A stretch of 64,000 nt of DNA from Chlamydoabsidia padenii (Eukaryota; Mucoromycota; Mucoromycetes; Mucorales; Cunninghamellaceae), in NCBI GenBank assembly GCA_025330725.1, contig JAIWND010000029.1, positions 1-64,000 on the forward strand, read 5' to 3'. The notes beneath the pieces are model-generated. The model worked only from the letters and a program-made list of their open reading frames with translations, was not told where the DNA came from and did no database searches. The position numbers and the translations under genes are program-made. Numbering within the stretch: position 1 is the first letter of the stretch; each line of letters starts with the position of its first letter. Below, piece by piece: positions 1-13,533 of the stretch.

Positions 1-43
1 TCTTTCTTTCTTTCTTTCTTTTACTTTTTTAACCAATGATTAG

Positions 44-2620
44 TGGGATGGTCTCCTTTGATGTGGGCTACGACAAATAACCACAAGGTAATTGTAGAAA
101 TGCTTTTATCTCATGGTGCTTCTTGGACAAATCGAACAACAAAAGGACGGACGGTACTAGACTTTGTCGACTATAATGATCAAGAACTTGTGCACATTTT
201 AACACCAGAAGCAACTGGCGACGACATTGATCAAAAACATACATTCGAACAAGAACAAGAAGACTTTTATCAGCAAATCAGTATATACAAACGAAGACAA
301 CGATCTAGCACCATACCCAAACTAGATCTTGATGCAGATACGTCTTTTTACTACCAACCTAATATGCCGACATTGGGGGACAATAACTATGAACAACAAG
401 ATTTGGCTTCAAAACGACAACGATCACTGGTGGAATCACTTTATACAAAAGACGATGACGAATTGGATGAACTTGTATCTTGTGAAGCCAGTATGGAATC
501 ACTTCATCATTTTGTCTGGAACCGGTGTCTCCCTGATCAAATGTTTGTGTTTGCTGAAGAAGATATTCCACATATTCTCAAGGTGACAGTGTCAAGTCTC
601 AAACTTCCTATGAAAACAAGACAAGAAATATGGGTGCCTTCGAATGTATTGTTTCTTTGTGCTCGGTTTGCTCATTACTACTCTGGTCGTGAACTATTGG
701 CTGGTATCCTTGGTAGAGCTATCTCAATGATTGCCACCGTATTACATGTAAGTAACTTTACAACCACTATCAAGAAAAAGAAGAAGAAAAAAAATAACAT
801 GATACTAATCCTTTTTTTGGGGGGGGGCTTTTTAATAGAAAAACAAGGGTGATATTCATACTACAGCTTTTTGGATGGCTAATCTCTCACAACTCCTCTA
901 CTATCTCAAAAAAGACACTGGCTTGGTGGTGGCAACAGCAGAACATCAATTGGAAATCTCGGAACTTGTCTCGGAAACATATGTCTTGCTGGTGACTGAT
1001 TCTGAAAAGCGTATTGAAAAGATCTTGGAAGCAAGTATGTTGGATCACGATCTTATTGGTGCAGACCCTGTGGATTTTGCGGATGATTGGCAACGATTCT
1101 TCCGACGACGTGGCTCCTCTAGACGTCCATCTTCTATGGCATCAGTGGCAACTACAGCAACAAGCTCAACAATGGAACAATCACCATCTATGTTTCAACG
1201 TACACAAGAAATCTATCAGGACGATCTATGCAGCACCCAGCAACAGCAGCAACAACAACAACATCATTCAATAGATTTAACTTGTCAAACACCAACATCA
1301 CCTATGAACTCGTTATCTTCCTTCATGTCATCCACCTCGATCACATCACCATCATTCACCACATTATCACCACACTCGATCACCTCACTGTTATCCTCAA
1401 TTCTTTATGTCTTGCAATCCTATGAAGTCCATCCTGCCATCATCATGCAAGCAATTGCTCAATTTTTCCACTTTATGTCGTGCGAAATCTTCAACCGAAT
1501 CCTCACCAACAAGAAATTCATGTGCCGATCCAAAGCACTACAGATCCGCATGAATTTATCCATTATTGAAGATTGGGTGCGCGAACAACAACCTTATCTA
1601 CCTTTGCACCTCACCAGCTACTTTGACCCTCTGATCCAATTGCTCCAACTCTTACAATGTGTCTCCCAACTGAACGAATTGACAACCTTTGTCGGCACCA
1701 CCACTGGCTTTGAACTGCTGAATCCTTTACAAATCAGGCGATGCGTGCTCAACTATCGATACGAAGTGGACGAACCTCGATTACCTGATGAAGTGGAGAA
1801 GTACACAATACAACTTGCTCAGAATGCTGTCAATAACAATGGTGGTCGGATCAGCAATTGTCAAGGCGGTAACAAGAAACGGCAGGGCGGTGATCACAAC
1901 ATGGAAATCTCATTGTCCCGATGTAGCACCACAAAGTCACGTCCTTCACCTATGCACAGCAATCCAACCAGTCGGCGTCACAGTCAAGTGTCATCTCGGC
2001 CTACCAGTGTATCCAGCCTTGGTAGTCTCATCATGTCTCGATGGACTAGCAACTCAGCAGCCGAAGATCAACAACAACGATCCAAAGACAACAATCCGGA
2101 CGACGACGAACAAAAACGATGGACAGATGATATGGAATTGGATGACGATAATAATGACCCGGACAATGAAGATCAAGAAAGTGGTCGAGACTGGATTGAA
2201 GAAAAGCGGGATTCGAAATACATGCTGCCCTTCTCCTTACCTACTTCAACAACCATGATTCATTATTCATCCTATCAACAACATCAATACCAACAACTCC
2301 CGCTTCGACTGGATATGAACCATCAGCAAGCCGATGATGATGACGACGATGATGATGACGATCGACTGGCGGCGAACAATAAATTGCATGAATTGATCTC
2401 GACTGAATCTATATATCAAGAAGCACGACAGAAAAAAGGGGTGACCGAGCGGGAAAAGAAGGCCAAGGAACGAACTGTTATACCTACGATTCCTCAAGAC
2501 TGGATGGACCGATTGGATCGCCGACAAGAAGACTCGGCGTCTACTCTGGATATGGATGAAGGTGAATTGATGGATGGGTCTTCTTCTCATGGGGCGCGAA
2601 GGGCGATGGAGATGTGCTAG
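44..2620 (+). CDS. Ankyrin-repeat / DIL (dilute) domain protein, 3' part
   Basis: The 5' end lies outside the window, which opens in an intron ending with TAG at 41-43. Exons are 44-747 and 839-2620, joined in phase 0 across a GTAAGT intron. The visible part starts with an ankyrin repeat (GWSPLMWA, then VEMLLSHGA). It continues into a DIL domain: AFWMANLSQLLYYLKKD at the exon junction, and SILYVLQSYEVHPAIIMQA to MNLSIIEDW further on. The C-terminal third is low complexity (poly-Q, Ser/Thr, and a run of Asp). Proteins that join ankyrin repeats to a DIL domain are a known fungal family. The DIL domain is the cargo-binding part of class V myosins, so a role in trafficking or actin-linked tethering is an inference. 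About 828 residues are visible. An AATAAA lies at 2701. Confidence 0.85.
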
Positions 2621-3454
2621 TTCAAATAGTATTTAGTTTTAGTTTATTATATTATACCATCATTATTTATATTTATTGTTATGTTGTTAATCTGGATTTT
2701 AATAAAAATTACAAGTCAAAAGATTTGTTTGATCAGTAAACTTTGACCCATCTCATACGGATAATTGCGGGATCCTTCTTTCTAGAAAAATGTATAGACG
2801 GTTATCAGATAAGATATATTAAAAGGACACCATAGAATTGACAGGCCATCGTTTGAATCTGATATCAGATCTTTGGATCTGATAAAGTGCATGCGGGGAT
2901 CAAAATGACTCTATAAGTTTTCCTTATTTTGGGATCCCAGGTTTTTCCATGATACACAAAACAATGCTTCATTCGATTCCTTCGAGAAGTATAAGAATAT
3001 CCTCCTCCCTACATATTATACTTATATGTATGTATGATCAAAAGCAACAATTGCTGATCCTGATGATTGAAATAACAAACAACATGGGTCACCCACGATT
3101 TAATATGTGTGGGAAAGGACTTGCCAGAAACCTGCAAAAGCATTTCTCCCCCCCCCCCCAAATTTTGAAATCCCGCATCCTTCATGCATGGGAAAAAAAA
3201 AAAAAAACTCGGCCCCCAAAAAAAGAAGACCAGGGGTTGAGTGAAGACAAGACATTGTAACTTTAAAAAAAAAAGACATGTTTAAACAAGTGTTGTATTC
3301 TTTATTTCATTATGTAGGGTAAAGACAATATAAAGTGAGGAGAGAGAGAGAAGGGAGATGATATATACCTAGTTATATATATATATATTTTTTGTGAGGG
3401 ATATGTACAAAGAGTGAGGGAATAATGCAAAGAGATAGAGGGAATAAAGTGAAT
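2621..3454. other. Convergent spacer with palindromes and a CGGGATTTGAAA-type element
   Basis: The 3' ends of the DIL gene (+) and ecl1 (-) face each other here. The spacer holds the AATAAA of the DIL gene at 2701, a GATA-type box (CAGATAAG) near 2807, and overlapping palindromes at 2857-2884. It also holds a C-run and an element copy TTTTGAAATCCCGC at 3163-3176, followed by TTCATGCATG. AT/TA and GA microsatellites near 3340-3390 belong to the 3' UTR side of ecl1. The open frame at 2949-3260 is not supported as a gene. Confidence 0.6.
2857..2884. repeat. Overlapping palindromes
   Basis: ATCTGAT/ATCAGAT at 2857-2870 is a perfect 14-bp palindrome. It overlaps a second perfect inverted repeat, TATCAGATC (2863-2871) and GATCTGATA (2876-2884), with a 4-nt loop. 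The sequence can fold in two mutually exclusive ways. It lies in a convergent spacer, so a terminator or pause structure is possible but not shown. Confidence 0.7.
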
Positions 3455-3910
3455 TTAGATAAAAAACAAGGTGCGTTTGGTAGGGGCAGCAACAATGGGT
3501 GAAGCAGGTGGGGTATCTAGCTTGGATTCCGGAGAAGACTGGTGCCAAGGAATCTTTGTCATGTTGGTATACTGTGTTGGTGAGCCGTGAGGTGAAGGAA
3601 GACTAAAAGATGGTATTGGTGATTGAGATAAGGATGTTGAAGATACAGAATAGGAAGGAGAGCTTGATAGTGAGGGTGGTGAAGAGCGTGGAAAGTCCTT
3701 GAGTTCAGCATAATCATAACCAAGAAGAGGATGGTGATTCAAGGCATCAGCACGAAGACATTCTTCAGAGCAATAAAGTGAATTCTATATATAAAGATAA
3801 AGATGAGTTAACTAATACTGGTGAGGGGGGGGGGCTCTTTTTTCCCTTTATCAACTTACGGAGAAAGCATTAATAGCCTTATCGCAATTAGTACACCAAT
3901 GGTCGTCCAT
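3455..3910 (-). CDS. ecl1: Ecl1-type small zinc-binding protein
   Basis: Two exons on the minus strand (3860-3910 and 3455-3784) are joined in phase 0 through a GTAAGT intron, giving 126 residues. The N-terminus begins MDDHWCTNCDKAINAFS and after the junction continues NSLYCSEECLRAD. This is the CxxC...YCSxEC zinc signature of the fungal Ecl1 (extender of chronological lifespan) family. The rest is Ser/Pro-rich and probably disordered. In fission yeast, Ecl1-family proteins are induced by starvation and prolong stationary-phase survival. The same role here is inferred from the family. The start is the only ATG ahead of the first CxxC pair. A CGGGG-type element lies about 150 bp upstream. Confidence 0.8.
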
Positions 3911-4393
3911 AGTTATATATAAAGTGAGTCGTATGAGTTGTTGTTGTAGTTAAAAAGAGTTGTTTTCCGAAGAAAGGGAGACAAGAGATGCAAAGAAGTA
4001 AAGGAAAGAGAGAAGTGAGGTGAATTAAATAAATGAAAGAAATGGTCTTTTTTATATTTGCCGGCGGGGTTTTCTTTTGATTATCAAAAAAAAAAAAAAA
4101 ATGGGGGACAAGCGTATCAAACAAGGTATCAAGTCCGTGCCCCCTTGATTTCATTTTGATAGGCTGAGAATGACGAACACTTTCTCCGTTCTATCGCTCT
4201 ATCTCTTCCTACGATTTCCTTTTGGACCACGTGGTGTCTCCCAAAGTTTTATCTCACACACACACACACACACAAAGAGAGATCATCCCATTTGACTCCA
4301 TTTGCACGTCTTCATATCGTATCATTATACTGGATAATGATGCGTGAATAGGAATGTTTATGACCAACCAACAATACTTTATTAACATGAATT
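3911..4393. other. Promoter of ecl1 and 3' flank of the RBBP4 gene
   Basis: No gene was found. The stretch contains a poly-A run near 4086, a GCCGGCGGGGTTTTC element variant near 4060-4075, and a CA microsatellite near 4257-4275. The frame at 3888-4154 on the minus strand is low complexity and is not supported. Confidence 0.5.
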
Positions 4394-6388
<1,995 letters not shown>

Positions 6389-7361
6389 TGCGTATTTGAG
6401 TCGAGAAGGATGGAGAGGAGGTGAAAAAGGAGAGGTTCTGTCCGCCGGGTTAAACCAATATTTCAAATGCCGCACAGAAGCAAAAATGCTCCAATAGGAT
6501 TTGAATGAATGACCACAGGCGCCTACAAGAAGCATACAATAGGTTATGTCAACATACTGTAGTTTTATAGTCACCCTCCCCCCCATTCTTGCCGTATAGT
6601 TATTGTCGATTAAACAAGTATGGGTTTGTGAGTTGGTTCTCTATCAATGAATCAAACATATATTAATAGATTAGTTATACTTTTTAAAACTACGTGACAG
6701 TCCACACAGTATTCAATGTCGTTTTTCCTACCTTTGTCTAGTAGTCTTTCACTTATGATTTAAACTTTATATAGCCCACCATAACCATACTAGTTACTGG
6801 TGCTAATGAGTCAAAGTAGCCCTATTTGTAGAGGAGGTAGTCTAGTAATCCCTTCCAAAAAAAAAAAAGAAGAATAATGGTTTGATTAACCCTGCATATA
6901 CTGTGTACAATTGTTAAAACATTGTAGTTTACCTTTTATTCAACAAAGTCGGAAAGTCATAACGATTCGCAAGAATCAAGTTTATGATTGGGGGAAAAGA
7001 AAGAAAAGGGAAATTTTACCCTCAGGCTTTTTTCTTTTTCTTTGTCGTTCCCGTATCGGGATTTGAAAATCATCATGATCAATCCAAGTGAATCTATACC
7101 GCAAACTCGATAAGAAAGATGATAGCATAAAACATGAGCCACGAACATATTTGGAGTATAATGTTTATCTAGTTCCAAATTTGTCCGCTGTAGAGTAAAA
7201 AAAAAAAAAGCGGGACTTGAAAATACCAGAATTTACCCCTGACTTTTATGCAACCTCAATGCCGAAGGATTGAATGCAGCCATTTAGTCATCGGTTCGTG
7301 AAGACAAAAGTATAAAAGAGAATGATTTGTCTGTCTTTCTGATTCTTCATCGTACGATATT
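6389..7361. other. Divergent promoter region between RBBP4 and the sulfotransferase-like gene
   Basis: No gene was found. Two copies of the CGGGATTTGAAA element are present: TCGGGATTTGAAAA at 7056-7069 and GCGGGACTTGAAAA at 7210-7223, the latter about 140 bp upstream of the next ATG. A poly-A run near 6858 and a TATA box at 7311 complete the picture. Confidence 0.6.
7311..7318 (+). promoter_or_regulatory. TATA box of the sulfotransferase-like gene
   Basis: TATAAAAG lies 51 bp upstream of the ATG at 7362 and is followed by a pyrimidine-rich leader. That is a plausible core promoter spacing for a fungal gene. Confidence 0.6.
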
Positions 7362-8132
7362 ATGCCGCTTCAAATCATTGGTGCTGGACTTAGCCGAACA
7401 GGAACCCTGAGCTTACATCACGCTTTAGAAAAACTTGGGTATATATGACACCTTTTCACTTTTTTCATATATGTAGACCTTGATTAACCCATTCTCTTTA
7501 TAGATATCCTACCCATCATGTCATTATGGTAAGAGATGACCCTGATCAAGATTATAACGTTTGGGTCCGTGCCTTTGATAATCCAGAAGATCATGAAGAT
7601 GAGTGGGAAAAAGTATACGGCAAGTACTCTGCGGCCATTGACCATCCCACGTCTGGATTTTATAAAGGTACCCACATGCTCCTTACTGCATCGTATTCAT
7701 TTTTTTTTTGTCTCGCCTAATTTAGAACTCAGCGCTCGTTACCCTGATGCCAAAGTCATTCTGACTGTGCGATCTGCCGAAAGCTGGTTCAGGTCCATGC
7801 ACCAAACAGTTATCCCACAGGTCGCCAAAAGTAACTCAGGCCTTACACAGGCGACAAAAATTCTTCAGAATATGTTTAAACATACCATGTTGAATGGATG
7901 GATGGAGAAGGATATGACAAAAATTAACGACAAGGAGTTTCTTTGTCGCTACTTTAATGATCACATTGAAGAAGTGAAACGCACCATCCCTGCTGATAGG
8001 CTATTGGTGTATGAACTCGGTAGTGGGTGGGAACCCTTGTGCAAGTTTCTTGGGAAAGAGATTCCTGACGAACCTTATCCTCGTACCAATGACGTGGAAT
8101 CTTTTAAGAAAACTTTTGAGAATTTCAATTAA
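7362..8132 (+). CDS. Sulfotransferase-family (P-loop) protein
   Basis: Three exons (7362-7438, 7504-7667, 7726-8132) give 215 residues. The N-terminus IIGAGLSRTGTLSLHHALEKLG is the P-loop-like PAPS 5'-phosphate binding segment of the fungal/animal Sulfotransfer_4 family. YPDAKVILTVRSAESWFRSM is the second nucleotide-binding segment, and the C-terminal half carries LVYELGSGWEPLCKFLGKEIP. It has the usual length for the family. The physiological substrate of these small sulfotransferase-like proteins is mostly unknown. Both junctions are canonical and keep frame. A TATA box and an element copy sit just upstream. Confidence 0.88.
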
Positions 8133-8662
8133 AAGCACTTTAAGAAACATTCAATTTGAACCATATCGGGGTTTACAATTTATTTTATGCATGAATTCCC
8201 GTTCTATAATTAGAAATCATCTTTTTACAATCATCGTGGATCGATTCTTCCACTATTCACTTCCTTCTCATTCGTAATATGAATCATGTTTTATCATCCT
8301 TCAATTTTTGAATAATCACCAGTTATACAGCATATATGTCTACTAGATTATAGCGCAACAAGAAAGTGATTTCAGGGCTTCCAGTAAAACATAATCAGTA
8401 AACTCTTTTACTGAGCAGGGCTTTTTGAAAATAATGTCAGTTTTAATGTTAACAATGAATAGTGCATATGATACAAGGGTCTTTCATGTTGTTCCTGTTT
8501 CGCAAAGAATTTTAAGAGCATAGTTACCATAGCTCACCCTCCAAAAAAAAAAAACCAATGGCGGGATTTCAAAAAATAGAAATTTCACCCCAAAAAGCCA
8601 CACCACTGGTCTCCGCCCTCTTTTCTTTCTTTCTTTCTTACTTTTTAATATTATTGCACATC
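8133..8662. other. Spacer between the sulfotransferase-like and WKF genes
   Basis: No gene was found. A TGCATGAATTCCCG string lies near 8188, and GGCGGGATTTCAAAA lies at 8560-8574, 89 bp or more upstream of the next accepted ATG. Confidence 0.5.
8560..8574 (+). promoter_or_regulatory. CGGGATTTGAAA-type element upstream of the WKF gene
   Basis: GGCGGGATTTCAAAA is a near-exact copy, in the same orientation as the gene and about 90 bp before its ATG. Confidence 0.55.
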
Positions 8663-9691
8663 ATGGTAGATATAGAGATTCCCAGTACTCCAACCACCGA
8701 TCCCCACAACAAGAAAAAGCATCGCCCCAACAACAAAAAGACAAATCACAAACCCAAGGCCAATAAATCCAATGACTCCAAAACGACCACCGGCGATCAA
8801 CCACTCAGGACGACAGGTATGGCTTTACTCGAATCTCTCACTGCCAAAAAAGCTGCACAAGACGCTTTGATCAAATCTGCCAAACCCAAGGTCCATGTTT
8901 CTTTTGACGATGATGGTGAAGTGGTAGCACCGACAACTAAAGAAGAATCCACCGACGACAACAAGAAGCGTAAACAGCCTACTGACGATGATCAAGTTGT
9001 TGTGGCACCCAAGAAGGAAAAAAAGAAGAAAGGAACACATCATCTTCAAGGACCTTCTGATAAGAAGAAACAAGGTAATAATAATAATAAAAGGAAGGGA
9101 AACTGGGTGTAGTACTAATTGATCGTCATTTTATGTGTAGAATCATTGGCTTATTTACAAGTATTTGTGGATAATCGCTCTCAATGGAAATTTGGCAAGA
9201 AACAACAATCTTGGTTATTACAACATATCTATGATACCGAAGCTGTAAGTAGGAAACAACTTGTCTTGATATGATTGCTTACACACATTCTCTTTTTGCC
9301 ACTATAGATATCCACCGAAGACTTTGATCGATTACTCGTATATCTTAAGGATCTCATGGGAAATGCTCGGGAGGTAAAACAGGAAACAAAAAGGTACTAC
9401 ATATATACTCACACACACTCTTCATTTTGATAGAAAACATTAAAGGATGCACAAACGATCTGTCAAGAAACTAAAGGAACGATTACTTTAGCTGCCCCTA
9501 TTGCCCAAGTAGAAACCAACACATTCGATGACTTTGATGACTTTGATGCGGAAAAACTCTTGGCGGCCTCAACAGCACCAGCACCACCTACAACTATTGA
9601 AGCTCAGATCAACAAGGATGATACGGTGACTACCACGGATGATACAGTTAAATTGGATAGAGCAAAGGAAATCGTACGGACTCTAATGTAG
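8663..9691 (+). CDS. WKF-domain (C7orf50-like) protein
   Basis: Four exons (8663-9074, 9141-9244, 9308-9373, 9434-9691) give 279 residues with every junction in frame. The N-terminal half is Lys-rich and disordered with nucleolar-type basic runs. The conserved core is AYLQVFVDNRSQWKFGKKQ, then SWLLQHIYDTEAISTEDFD, which is the WKF domain known from human C7orf50. Human C7orf50 is nucleolar and associated with ribosome biogenesis. The same role here is inferred. The C-terminal quarter is acidic and Thr-rich. An in-frame upstream start at 8558 would add a segment overlapping the spacer element, so I prefer 8663. Confidence 0.85.
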
Positions 9692-9984
9692 TTATAGACC
9701 TTCCCTTCCCTTCTTCATTATTACTATTATCATCATCATTAACATTATCATCATTCATCTTGCCCCTCTCTCCATGTATTATCATAATAAAGAATTAATA
9801 AAACTCATTGTGTTTATCCATCATGTTGAAAAAAAAAAAAAAAAAGCTCCATTAGATGACACGATCGGACTATTTTATGGTCAGTTGCAACAAGAATCCT
9901 TTTTAAACCGATGCTACTTATTAAACCAGGTTTACATTCTTTTCCTCTCTTCTTAACACAATTCATTGATTTACAGAGGATACG

Positions 9985-11275
9985 ATGATGAAATTGATCA
10001 TAGTCCTTGTCTTTGCTGCTCTGTTGAACGTAGTCCTGGCTGATGGTAGTGGTAAATGCATGAACTAGAATACATTTTTAATCCCCGACCTTTTTTTGTC
10101 TTTGTGAATGAAAAGAGACCATGGCATTACCTATTTGGAACCATCCAACTGCTGCTGCTGCTGATGCTCCTCCTCCTCAAGCTACGGCCTGTGCTGGCTC
10201 AGGTCAAATTGCTGTCACTTATGTATGAGTTGCTCCCCTTAGAATGATCATCACTTATGACTAAATGTTTTTTTTTCTTTTATTATCTTTTTTTGGAGGA
10301 TAGAATGAAGGTCCTAGTGATGTAACAGCCAAAGTGTTGAATGGATTAAAAGCCGCTCAAGCCAAAGCCAATTTCTTCGTTAATGCATCTTGGTAAAAAA
10401 AAAAAAAAAAAGTGAACCTATGACCGGCGTTTAAAAATTATTTTCTTGCATGAATCTCATTAGGTTATATACCCAACAATATGCCATGATACTACAACGT
10501 GCCTACAATGATGGGCACTTGATTGGAATGACCTACCGAGCGCCCGGAGACTCTTCCAAAGGATTGACAGATGATCAAATCAAGCAAGATGTGGAAAAGA
10601 CTGCCAAGATCGTAGAGACCCTGATCGGAGTTGCCCCCAAATACGTCCGATTGCATTACTCTACACCTGAAGATATTCGATTGGAACATATCATCCGCAA
10701 CATGGGTTACACTTTGATCGCCTACAATCTAGACACTCAAGATTATAACTACAAGAACAATCCACAAGGAATTGCTGAACTTTATCGATCTACTTTTGCT
10801 AAACAACTTGATACATATGATTCCAAGGGCAGTTTCATATCGGTACAGTATGATATTCCAGATACTGGTTCATGGCAAGCTATTTATGATACTGTCAATG
10901 TTATCAATGAATCTGGTTATACCATGGTTCGTCTGGATGGTTGTTTACAAGATAAGACACCATATAAGGAGTGTAAGTAAGATGACAGAAAAGTTTAAAC
11001 TTTACTAATCGCCCCTCTTTTTTTTTTTTGTAGCTGCCAACTCTCCAAAGTCAGTAGGAGATAAACATTCATTTGGCTCAGGTGGTTACAAAGAAGGTCA
11101 GTCCACTGTGGAAGCACCTGCCAACCTGAATGTCTCCAATGTGGACACAAGTGATATCCAATTGACAAAGAAGAATCAAAAAGACGGCAAGAATAGTGCT
11201 GAACGTCTTGTTTCTTCCAACTCTGTTCTTTTGGCTGTGTTTGCTTCCATTGTCGGACTTTGCGCTTTTGCATGA
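9985..11275 (+). CDS. Secreted NodB-like polysaccharide deacetylase homologue, catalytically degenerate, GPI-anchor-like tail
   Basis: Exons encode a signal peptide (MMKLIIVLVFAALLNVVLA) and then a chitin deacetylase-type NodB fold. Visible family segments are QIAVTYNEGPSDVTAKVLNG, KANFFVNASW, KYVRLHYSTPEDIR, YTLIAYNLDTQDYNY and FISVQYDIPD. The tail (ERLVSSNSVLLAVFASIVG, ending LCAFA) looks like a GPI attachment signal. In active enzymes the five motifs are roughly TFDDGP, H-S/T-x-x-H, RPPY, D-x-x-D-W and a His in LLHD/SQHD. Here they read TYNEGP, GHLIGMTY, RLHY, LDTQDY and SVQYD. The metal-binding Asp and His residues are therefore largely lost. A wall-binding or structural role is inferred. 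One intron (10395-10463) contains an element copy with a TTGCATGAA box. Confidence 0.85.
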
Positions 11276-11731
11276 TTTATCTTTTTTCTTCTTATTTCCC
11301 TAAAAACGAATAAATCTCCAACCTCCTTAATTTCCCGACAAGGACATTTCTCTACTTCGGGAGTTAGTTATTGATATCATGATGGTGGGGGAAGTATCAT
11401 ATTGACACCATGGGCAGTTTTTAATCCCAGCCGCATGGTTTTAAAAAAAGGTGGGGTCACGAAACTAGCCTTACCATGTAAGTTTGCATAATCACACACA
11501 ATAGGATCATAAAAAATATAGGATATAAGTTTTTATTTTAATTTTTAAAAAAAAGAGAGATACAAGAATGTCATCATCAAGTAACAAACTGACTAATAAT
11601 AGGTTACAGCACCGCTATTCGGTAAAAGGGGGATGGGGGTGGGGAAATAATAATAAGGGTATCACACACGAGACATAAAAAATGTTTAAACCCCGCCATA
11701 ACCACAGTTAAGACTTTACTCTTATCCAGAG
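11276..11731. other. Convergent spacer
   Basis: No gene was found. Element copies TTTTTAATCCCAGCCGCATG (around 11417-11436) and GTTTAAACCCCGCC (11684-11697) occur between two 3' ends, so they are not classical promoter sites. Confidence 0.5.
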
Positions 11732-12507
11732 TCATGAGGAAGGACAAAAACAAGAAGAGATAAACATAGTAAAAGAGGATAATAAAGGTGGATGATCATT
11801 ATGTAAGTGTGCAGAAGGAGTAGGTGATAAAGGGGTTTGTTTAGGATAGGTGATACTTGCCACCGATGCCGAGAGACTGCTATCATCATCATCATCGTCG
11901 TCGCTATCCTGATCGTTGTTTCCATGATATGAATTGGTGCGACAAGAGGAAGGTCGAAATCCTTGTTCCCGAAGTATTTGGTGAGTCCATAAGAGATAAA
12001 GTCCTTCGTCGTCATCATTGGGACTGATGGTGGTATTGGGTGGCGTAGGCGGTGCCGAATCAAAAGATAACGTATCATCTAAATGGAGTACAGAAAAAAA
12101 AAAAAAGTCAGCCAGTCAGTCGGTATACTGGATCCCCTATTTCATGTTTGTTTACCTGATAATGGCATGCTTTTAAAGGATCCATAATGTTTGGGTCCTG
12201 CCGGTAGTTTCGGAGCTGATGTGATTGATGTCATTGAGGTAGATCGATCCCGGTCTAAAATAAAGAGAGCGTCAGTATAATGATAAAGCGATACTATGAA
12301 TTCTTTTTACCTGCTTGGCGATCTTTAGATATCACAGAATGACAGTAAGATGAGCTTGGCGTTGGTGGCAATTCTGCTTGTTTCTGTATGATAACGCAAT
12401 ATAAAAAAAAAAAAAAAAGAGACAAGGTAAGTATATATATGTATCATTAGTTGGTTGTTTTGACTTGCCTTCAAGGTAGGAATTGATAAAGAAGTGGTAG
12501 ATAGCAT
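11732..12507 (-). CDS. Uncharacterised fungal protein with a LYLLWTHQILREQGF motif
   Basis: Four exons on the minus strand: a 13-codon first exon (MLSTTSLSIPTLK, 12469-12507), then KQAELPPTPSSSYCHSVIS, DRSTSMTSITSAPKLP and a last exon beginning DDTLSFDSAPPTPPNTTISP. The last exon carries EGLYLLWTHQILREQGFRP, which looks like a short conserved amphipathic helix in an otherwise disordered, Ser/Pro- and Asp-rich protein. The C-terminus is mildly hydrophobic (LLSSFTMFISSCFCPSS). I do not recognise a family. The first intron uses a GC donor. The frame 11722-12078 beginning MIRYLL is a shadow of the last exon. Confidence 0.65.
12384..12468 (-). other. GC-AG intron in the orphan gene at 11.7-12.5 kb
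   Basis: The first exon ends CTTGAAG, followed by GCAAGT, and the acceptor is ATACAG. The reading frame is kept (IPTLK then KQAELPP). No GT donor near this position keeps the frame open. Confidence 0.6.
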
Positions 12508-13533
12508 AATATATAAATAAATAAAGAAGGAAGGAGAGGGAGGAGAGGATTTTTCATTTTATATATAAGGGGGATCGGGTATTAAAATAATTCGAGTGTG
12601 ACACTGATGAGCATTAGAGAGAGAGAAAGGGTATTGCCAATCCCATGCTTGGTACAATCATGATCCCACTACCAAATTTCCACCAATCGATCGGTCCATA
12701 ATCACCATTCCGCATTTATAGAGTGCCAACTGACTACTTTTTGCCTTGATCATGTTATTGTCCCCCAGTCGGTCCGTTCCAATATTACCACATGAATTCT
12801 GACCAATAATGACAAGTTTTGTTTCGTCAGTTTCCCTTTGCTGCAATTTGTATCCAAGCAGTAGACCCAGATAAGCCATTGTCACTGCCCCTTTTCCCGC
12901 CCCTCTAATTGTTGTCACCCTGAAAAGTCAAATGACAATACAGGTTCATAATGTATTACCCAGAGTCCAAAAGAGAGAGAGCCATAATATATTATTATCA
13001 GTTTACTTGTTTGTCTTGACTTGTTGTAATAGTGCCAGGTTGTTCGGAATCGACAAGGTCTTCCAATCACATAAGAATTCCATCCGTTATAGTAGAGTAT
13101 ATCACCCATGTCTAGTTCGAGTTGGTTGGTCTTTTACTTAGAGTACATGTATACATTGTTTGATGTTGAAGAATGAGAAGGATAAAGTAAAAGAGAGACG
13201 ACGAATTAAAAAACATTCCAGAGACCTGCCCCACCAAATCATCCTCTTTGTCGGGATTTTAAAATAAAAATAGGCCACAGAGAGATAACCAAGAGGCCAT
13301 TGTCAAGTGAGTGCCTTGTGAATTATATTGGTAAGGTGGTACGACAGTGATGATGAGGAAGATGAGGATGATGGATTGACACTGTGTGGGGTTTTTACCG
13401 TGGCCAATCAAGACTCTCGGCCAATCAACCGGTCGGAACTCAAATTTAGTTTGCTGAGGGGATCCTAAAATAAAAGGGATAAAAAAAAAAGATCAGGGGC
13501 CTTTTCTGTTTTTCTTTCAACTCTATTATAATC
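12508..13533. other. Divergent spacer with a possible orphan minus-strand frame
   Basis: No gene can be supported. Minus-strand open frames at 12915-13109 and 12658-12918 are adjacent and free of homopolymers. They cannot be joined in frame by the obvious donor and acceptor and match nothing I know. Element copies: TCGGGATTTTAAAA at 13251-13264 and a weaker GGGATCCTAAAAT near 13460, 70-280 bp ahead of the dioxygenase ATG. Confidence 0.45.

Noticed and set aside
2949..3260. 103-codon plus-strand frame
   Set aside because: It is translated from homopolymers and an element copy between convergent 3' ends.
8558..8662. Upstream in-frame extension of the WKF gene
   Set aside because: It translates the spacer element and a poly-A tract, and has no family support. 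The ATG at 8663 fits better.
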